DNA of 64,000 nucleotides from Sthenelais limicola (taxonomy: Eukaryota; Annelida; Polychaeta; Phyllodocida; Sigalionidae), in NCBI GenBank assembly GCA_942159475.1, contig OW804098.1, forward strand, positions 110,862,620 through 110,926,619. Reading direction: 5' to 3'. Shown here piece after piece: positions 46,701 to 55,700 of this stretch. Numbering within the stretch: position 1 is the stretch's first letter; every line of letters begins with the position of its first letter. Both the position numbers and the translations under genes were made by a program. The notes beneath the pieces were generated by a model that worked only from the letters and a program-made list of their open reading frames with translations, made no database searches and was not told where the DNA came from.

Positions 46701-49700
46701 GATAGGCCGTAGACTCGTTTCCAGTCTAGCTCCCCGGTCAGGTCTGCTAGGACTTCTGTGTGGACGTGACTTGGAGCAGAAGCACAAGCTCTGCCCAGTG
46801 ACCGTAAGCGTGGAGCGTGTCCCGCTGAACACTGCTTCCATGAGAAGGAGTAAGAGTCCCAACACTCTGGCTTCAGCTGCTGGGGGTGTTAGACAGAACA
46901 GTACCAGCCCTGGTGCTTTGTCTAAAGCTCCGGTAGTAAAGAAGAAGCTGGTCGTGAAGGTGCATCACCAGTGTATTGAACACAAGACTGAGTTGTATGC
47001 TCTGAAGGAGTCGCAAGTTGATCTCCGTGGCCAGCTGACTGCAGGCAATGGAGTCCTTCCAATCAACCCAGCCAATGACTCCCCGTCATGGCTGATGAAA
47101 GTGAAGACGAGGATGCAGATTTCTCTGATGACTTGCTGATGGACCGCTTGTAGTGTCGTCAGTGGCCTAGTCTAGTCCGGCAGGATGCTCTGGATCCGGG
47201 GACATACTAGAAAGTCTGTGACGCTCCTATCATCTGGGAACCCAGACTCCGGTGCCCCTTTGCCATCTGCCGCTACAAGGGCATGAATCCATAAAGAATT
47301 TGTGTCTTTAGCACTAGGCCTCGTCTTGTCCTGCATTTGTGTGAGGACCACGCCCTCCATTGTATGGTGTGGGAGTGCCCTTCGAGGAAGTGCAAGCAGA
47401 AAGTTGACCACAGGATTGAGTTGGTGCACCATCACCAGTACGGAGAAGTGGTGCTTCACAACAACTCTCTTGCGGGTGCTATGGAGGTGATGAAGTTGTC
47501 CCCATCGCTTCAGGTTAATCTGTTCAATCGGATGGCCTACCGGACGTCAACAGACCTTCAGGTAATCCGGCGGAAGGCTTGTCACAAGTTTGTGAAGCTC
47601 AAGTCAGTCGCCACTTCGACTTCTCCTGCTCCTTCCACTTCTAGTGTGTCCGATTCCACTCCGTCCAAGAAGACGAAGAGGAAGAGGTTGCATTCTCATT
47701 CCGGCTCTAGCGAATGTGAGGTCTTTGTGCCTATGAAAAAGACAAAGAAGGCATCAGCCTTGACAGCCGTAGCCAAACAGGAGGTTAAGGACTTGAAAGC
47801 TATGTTACCGGAGCAGGCTTCCATGTCCGAGATTCTGCAGCAGTCCAGAACTGATGTTGGCGACGCTCTTACAGAGCGGCCCTGACAGACGTTGAGACTC
47901 AGGTCAACGCTGCTGTAGACTGACTGTCGGAACCCTTGCAGGCGTTCGGATTCCCGCCTTTTCTTACTTGGACAAAGTTCCAATGATACAGTATCAAGGG
48001 TATTCATTATCTAGTCAACTCATCTACCATAATATGTGTTGGAGTACTTCCTGACGTTCCGGCAAGACTCCGTATTATCTTACTCAGCTGTCTTGTGAGG
48101 CCAATCCCTGGTCACTTCTGTTGGGTCCGATATTGACTATCAGACATGGTTTGTGTGGAGAATAAAGGCCTTGATACCTAAAGAACTGTGTGTCTGGTCT
48201 TCTTTCCCTTCGCTAGGATAAGAGATATCAAACTTGGGTAGTGAGATGGACATCACTACAATTCTATTGCCATCACCTGTCTCTAGCTGATTTTAGTTGA
48301 TAATTTGTTTCAGTTTCAATTCAATGCACATCTAGCTATTGTGCTAACGGAGGACTATGTAGTATTGTTGGTTCTGCTCCTGTGTGTACATGTGCACCAC
48401 CTTGGTCAGGCAGCAGATGTCAGACTGGTAACACCATTTATATTATCACTATGCTAACATCTATGTGCATAATGTACATAGCACCTTCCAATATCCTTTT
48501 TAAAGTTGCTAAAATTGTTAAAGACACGGGTTTGTGAATAGTAAAAAATCATCTTGAAAATGACAACAATTAAAAATAACCTCTTTAGTGTTATAAAGAT
48601 TGTATTGTACATTTAACTTTTGCATTTGCTTTGAAAATACAGTCATTTTGAGTCCCTGGCTCATCACTACAGGCCCTCCATATATCTAGAATAAAAGCAA
48701 GGTACCAAAACATTGTGGTTTGTGGTGGGTATTCCCAAACAAATTGATATTCTATAGTTAAGAAATAGTTCTTCTCATAACAGGTACTGGAACTTGCAAC
48801 TGGAATAAATAAACTAATATAAATTCACTGTTATACTGAGATACTATTTTACAGACCAATGCAGCCCGAATCCCTGCCGGAACAGTGGTGTGTGCAGTGT
48901 AAGAAATGGAGCTGTCAGTTGCCGCTGTGCTACAGGTTGGACAGGTTCAAGGTGTACCACATGTAAGCCATCCAAAATACAAATATATTTCGGATCTATT
49001 CTGGATGAGACACTTTCTTTTAGACCTTACATCAACAACCTAGTAAAACAATGATTTGTTTCCTAAATCACAACTAGACAGCCTACAAATATGCAAAGTA
49101 TTGCCTTAGGGATTATTTTCAGCAATTTTAATTTTCATTTTTTAAAGCAGTTGCACATGAATCACCAGGTTTTTTTCCAACGTTTCTGATTTTGCTTGAT
49201 TGTCAGTAATGTTAGTTGTTAGTTTGGCATGGTTTTCGGAAACAAACATCTTGTCTGTAATCAAAATCGTAGACCACCAAGACCATTTTATAAGGTTGAT
49301 GTCCAAATTCCATTAATGACATCATGTTTTATAAATATCAAAATCGCAAATAATTGGCTCTAGGAATAAATGAAAGCAGGAGCTTCCATACTATTTTCCT
49401 CTTTAAGCAGCTTGTCGAATAATCCAGTTCCCATGTGAGACTGGAGGATGTATACCCAGGTCTTGGCTGTGTGATAGTGACAATCACCGGAAAATAATTT
49501 CTGTTTTTATTTTGTAAATCCAAGTCCAATCCTAACTAAATTGGCAGACTTAGTAAATAGGAAAGCATGCAGACACTGGCAGTGCATCCTTGGTAAATCC
49601 TTTGTCGATTTAAGAGTAGATCCGCAACCCATTCCTCATCCATTGTAAATCTGAACAGGGTGGGCATTGTTTACTCAACAATCTGACAGCATCCATTACC

Positions 49701-52700
49701 CACAAATTGGATTACTTTGGTCCAGGTTGCACTCCTTGTTATTACAATGCAATACACTGGCACTGCTGAATACTGGAATATGTATACAAGTTTATTGAGT
49801 AACTATAAAAAGGAGTAAGTATAATCGTCCAGCTAAGATAAGTAAATTCTAGTGAAGGATCGATTTAATATATGTGTGCAAGTAGAAGCAATGGTGTGGG
49901 TGGGAATATTCAGTTCCAGAAATGTGCATTTAAACAATCCCTCTAACGTTCCAAAAGTAATAGTATCTATAGGGTCAAATTCAAATTCAAAATTGAATTT
50001 GAGTCTATACATACTATTATCTATAGGTTATGCTAAATGTAGGCTATGCTAGGAACATATTTTATTGTCATGGGTGTTTAGCGAACACTGACTATAGGTT
50101 GCAAGTTACAGAGCCTGGGCAGGATGCTGTAATAACTTAGCCAATTACTCCACAAACACAGTAGGCAAGTTAGGCGTATAAACGTGAGGTCTGTATTGGT
50201 AGAGAAATGGTTCCTCATTCTTTAACCTGCTTAGGACCCGTACTAGGAGGGGCTAGGGGCAAATATTTTGTCTAACCTTTCTTATCACCACTAGTATATT
50301 TGCCCCGTTGAATAGAAGTGAATACTACACACATTATTCACACACAATTTAACTTTATGCACTTAGAAATATGGATGAAAATATTCATATTTAAAATTGG
50401 CAGTATTCTCAGAATGTTTGAAATACAGTAATCACATCAACCACCCCATTAGAAAATAAATCCCAAAAGCTCTAGCACTTTTACTCACAAAACATAAAGT
50501 ATCCCCTTTCACATTGTTTGAAATATGAAGTGCTTACTATCAAATTGAAGCTCAGTTTAGGGAAAATGCAACCATCTAATCCTTATTCACTTATCATTAA
50601 GATTAAGTTGGTGCGGAAGGACGACGCATGATATAATTTCAACTGCACTTGTGGATGTAACATAAATATTGGGGAATGTGCATCAGCATTCTCGTGCCCA
50701 CTCCTACCCAACCCAATCAAGCACAACACTCTATCCATAACACCCAGACCAACGTTCTGTTTCACTCAAACCTCACTTCTCTCTTAGCCATCTTCCATGA
50801 CGCACCTACACTAAATTTTTACTTCCCTCTCCCTCTCTCTCTCCCACCTCTACCCCTCCTCACATGCACACTCATGGGTATATATGTAGACTATACCCAC
50901 ATATTCAATTTCTCTGGACATCCTCCCTAAACCCACTCTTACAAATGTTTAGTCTACAATAAACCAGTAATTGGTAGTGCAAACCTGACCATAGTAATCC
51001 ATGCAGTGGGACCACTACATACTGGACATACTTCCTAGTTAAGTCACAGAGCTACATTCTCCTCTGCCCCGCTCTGCCCCTGTACTATTGTGGTGGAGCT
51101 GGGGTGCATATGAGGAGTGTGTAGCTCTGGATTGTTAAAATCAAACGACGAGAATACTTCTAAAATAAATCAATTTATTATTTTGCTTATACACTATTTT
51201 GAGAACAAATGGAAATTGTATCATTGTATTTTAGTCAATAGGTGGGGTACACAACTTTATTGAAATGTATTGCCTGGAGAACTAGCTCATTTGGAAATGT
51301 TTTATTTTAATCAATTGAGCATAATACTTTTATTATTAAATATATATATGGACTGATGCGAAAAGAAATTTCACTAGTAAGCTTCTCTCCCATCTCTAAT
51401 ATTACACATGCCCACCACAGTCCCTGGGTGTTTATTCAGTAATTAATTGGCTTAACAAATAATCCATTTATTGACCAACCAGTTCACTGCTTAACCCCCG
51501 ATTTCTGCATCTAAAACTTTGGGCTTTTGTGATTCCCTGAATGCCAATAATATATTGCAGCATTTTTTCCTATATGACAGATTTCAATTAAATAGGTGAT
51601 GTGTTACAGGAAAATAAGTCATGGTTTGCAAATTGATGTTTTTCAAGTTAAGCACTTTAAGTCGTATACATTTATAAATAGACATTAGACACATATTACA
51701 GAAATTGCTATTGCTGATCAATTTAGCCGTGATTGAATTGTAACAAGGAGCGCAAGCCAGAACATGGTAATCCAGTCAATGAGTAATGATACCAACTGTT
51801 GAAAGTAAACAATCCCAAACCAGTTCAGGGATCTATGTAAACGCATCACCCTATTAAAGCATTTCTTTCTACCCAAATACTTAATTTTCTCATGATATTC
51901 GTCCGGATAAGGTGAAGGTTTACGCATTATCCTAATGATTATTGTTAGTGGCTAGCAAGTTACATGTTATATTTTTGCAAAGCAAAATTTCTGTAGATAT
52001 GGGCCTCTTCATCATATGTCTGCGCAGATATTGGGGCAGATATAAATGTGTGAATCAACAATCCCCCAAAACACTAGGTGATGTTAGAAATATATTATAT
52101 TGCCATGGGTGCTTAGTGAACGACTGGTAAGTTAGGTGCAGTGTTAGCTAAGTAAATTACTGTCTAAACACAGAGGTGGGCTTGTGTAGTGGTTTGTATA
52201 ATGTTTTGCTATAGAGATGTGATTCCCAGTTATTCGACACATGCACTGTAATGCATTTAAGCATTGTTTTCAAAATAATTAAAATTGAAATAATTTGTTA
52301 ATCTAGTTTTATCATACACGTGTCCAATGGTAATAAGATGAATAATAATTAATTGAAAAAATTCAATAGCCGCTTCAAACGTAGGCACTTGCACATTAAG
52401 TTGTGGTCTAAATACCCTTGAAGTTACAAATTGATTGAATAACTTTTTGGACAAAAAATAATGCCCAAAGTATAAAGTTTTAAGTGTACTGGTCATTTAA
52501 TTTCAAAATAATGGCTGGTAAATTGTTATTCCAATTATTATTCTATCATGCCGTAATATACAGAATAATACATTACACAAACAAACTACAGGGCACACAT
52601 GGGTTGGAAGGAGAAGAAGAAACACTCTAGAAAGACAAACCAGCTTCACATAACCAAACTCATAATTGGTATAGTTTGTGTTTATTTAGTATTTGGCTTT

Positions 52701-55700
52701 GCACATGTGCTTCCCCACTGTACCAAATCTTCTATTATAGGATTAAGACAATGCATGGCCTATGACCCTGGTCGGGTAGGGTATCAAATAACAAAAGGGA
52801 GGGAGGAGGAGTTATTCCTAAATCTACACATGCAGGATTTACCAAGGATTCACTGCCAGTGTCTGGATGCTTCCCTATTAATTTTACTAAGTCTGCCGAT
52901 TTAGTTATTTATTGGACTAGGATTTACAAAATAAAAACAGAATATTTTTTCACGTGAATGACTGTGGTCATGGATCTGATGAATGATCTTGTGGTAAGTA
53001 TATTTGTTTCACACACACACACTGAGTGAACAAGACAATGATCATAGATTGAATGATATAGCCACTTCCACCAATTTGACAACATTTAGTCTCCTATTGT
53101 AGAAAGTGATTAAATGGTCTTAATACCAATTAATTACCACTAATTCAGGTTTTTTCTCTCGGATGGTTCGACCAACCTGTGGAACCACATTATTAATGGC
53201 CTTTTTACCCTATTTATTCATGGCTATTTTACCCCATTTATTTTTCAAATCCCGGGGCGAAAATCGCTTTTTTACTGGTGGACACCCATTCCCACTGTAT
53301 AAATGGCCAGAAGTTCTGTGGCTATTAAATGATCCTGATTCCTTATTAAATTCCAATATGATAAATATCTAACATGTTGCTTTAGGTTCAGTTGCTTCAC
53401 AATATTCCCTTTTAATTATTAGTTTGTACTGTCTAGCTATTAATGGGATACCACAATTGTGCAAAATAACTACACAAGGGCTGTTGCACAACATAATTCA
53501 ACAAACAAACAGGATAACATCCTCGTAGGGTCTAAGAACGCTCAAGAATAGCCACGATTAGCCCTCTGTTGCACAATAATAATAATAATAATAATAACCA
53601 ATTCTTTATTTCCAAAATTAAGATTGTACAGGAAAATAGGTTATGGGCATATCCGAGGATCTCTTCCAGCCCATGCCTTCTTGTTAATCTTAGGCTTGGT
53701 TTTGTTTCCTACAACTACTGGACAGCTAGAGCTATAGAGTAATGTTATAAACCAGTTTGTGGTCTTTACAATTTTTACGATTAAATATGTCCTTATTTTT
53801 ACTAAATATGTTCTTATTATTAGAAGGACGTTTCTTGAAAAAGTACTACATAAGCTAGTTTTGTCAGACTGGCGTTAAATAAGTGTGACATAGTAACTAA
53901 TAAAAGCGAGTAAATATGACAAGAGTTATGTGACTGACATGGTATGACAGGGATACAGAATAGAACAAGTACGATAAAAGGATGCAACAAGACGTTCAAC
54001 ATAGTTTGTGTGGCGAAAAGTACCCGAAACAGAGCATACATTTAATACAGTAATAATAACAGGCGAGATCAAGAATATAGCATATAGTTTTTTGAGACCA
54101 ATTACAGCAGTCCAAGCATGACTATTAATCACAATTTTAACATTTTGTTAACATCATGGTTAAGAGGGGCAGAATTAATCTGTCGGCCCTCCAGACGCAA
54201 TCCTCAGCTCAACTCCTATGTGTTTACCTGGTCAGGAAGACACTAATGTCAAGTTGTAAATCCTGTCCAGGCACTTCCAGGAGTCTGAGACTGCCTCTTA
54301 CATTTTGTTGATCCTGGTTTTACCTACCAACGATAATGGTATTCATTTTATACAGATTCAAACATCATGTGTGTGTCTTCGCAAAGTAGACATAATAAAC
54401 AGATTAATCAAACAAGTAGTTCATACAATCAGGCAGAGATATATATTATGTTTTCAGTAACAATGAATTATACAAAATACAAAATGGTTATGGTCAGAGA
54501 GAGTACAGACTCAAACACATCGCAACATAATCAATTACAATTACAATAATTGATTGAAGGCAATGCCTTCCTCGTTGCAAGTCTGCACATTTGTGGGTGT
54601 ACTCTGTATTTTATAGAATGATGTCATACATAGGGGATATTCCGACCTAGCTGACCTGTTTGTTTGTTTGGTTTGCAATTATCAGGGTCTGTGTTGAGGG
54701 CTTATAATTGGTCCTTACTTCCACTTCCACAGTGCTCCATGGACAATTATTAACCAACTTCCGCCTCATACTGATTTACCGTTTAAAATGGTAGCCATCT
54801 TGGTTTTTTTTGTGTTTCCAGACATTTCCAACATAAAGACCTGTACCAAAAAAGTTATTTATTGATTAGGAAGGAAGAAGAAAACATTATATCTATATAC
54901 AAATTGTCCTAAAATAGTGACTTCAGGGAGATTTTGGGGCCTTTTAGAGGGTGACGGGTGTCCATTTTTTATTTAGGGTGATTCTTTGTGCTGTGACGCT
55001 GGATCTGATTCTAACTTGAAAGAGGACTATCAAAGGTACCTGCATGCCAATTTTGGTACTTTTGTCCACTCTGTCCTCATCCTAACCCTAAGCTGCCTCA
55101 CTAACTGTGGTGATGGATCTGATGAATGATCTTGTGGTAAGTGTAATATTTGTTTCACACACACACTGGGCGAAGAAGACAATGATCATAGATTGAATGA
55201 TATAGAGCCAACTAACTGCAGTTATGTATTTCCGATCTTTCTTCACCGAGTTGGAGGCGGGAGGAATATCGAGGGGTCGGAGCGCAGCATTGACCCGAGG
55301 GATTCCTACGCCGGAAACGAGGTGAAGAACAATTGTAAAAACATAACTAAGGTTAGTTTGAGATTTATTTGACCTCTTCCAAATGATTTAAAATAGTCTG
55401 GATTGCTTTTAATTATGGTAACCTGTTGTGAGAGAAACACAGCAAGGACTTGACATGGTTCCATTCACCCTTAAATTCATGATAGCCACTGTGATCTTGA
55501 CGGAGGCCGCTGCAGTTTCAATGCTTAGCAGAGGATGTAGCGTCATGGCATGATGTGTTACTATGACAACGCTTGCCTACTTTCACAGTAACCAATAAAA
55601 ATGCAGAGGGATAAACTGGGTCATCTGTTTCTTCCCTAGGGAGGAATGACATATTTGTTTCTTCCCATCCGCTTGCATATAGCAAGTCTATACAATGCCA

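Larger units (their letters stand above)
48271..49225 (+). repeat. Segmental duplication, unit 2 (3' part)
   Basis: The counterpart of 39718-40766. It is separated from unit 2's 5' part by the 5.7-kb retroelement block. Confidence 0.85.
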
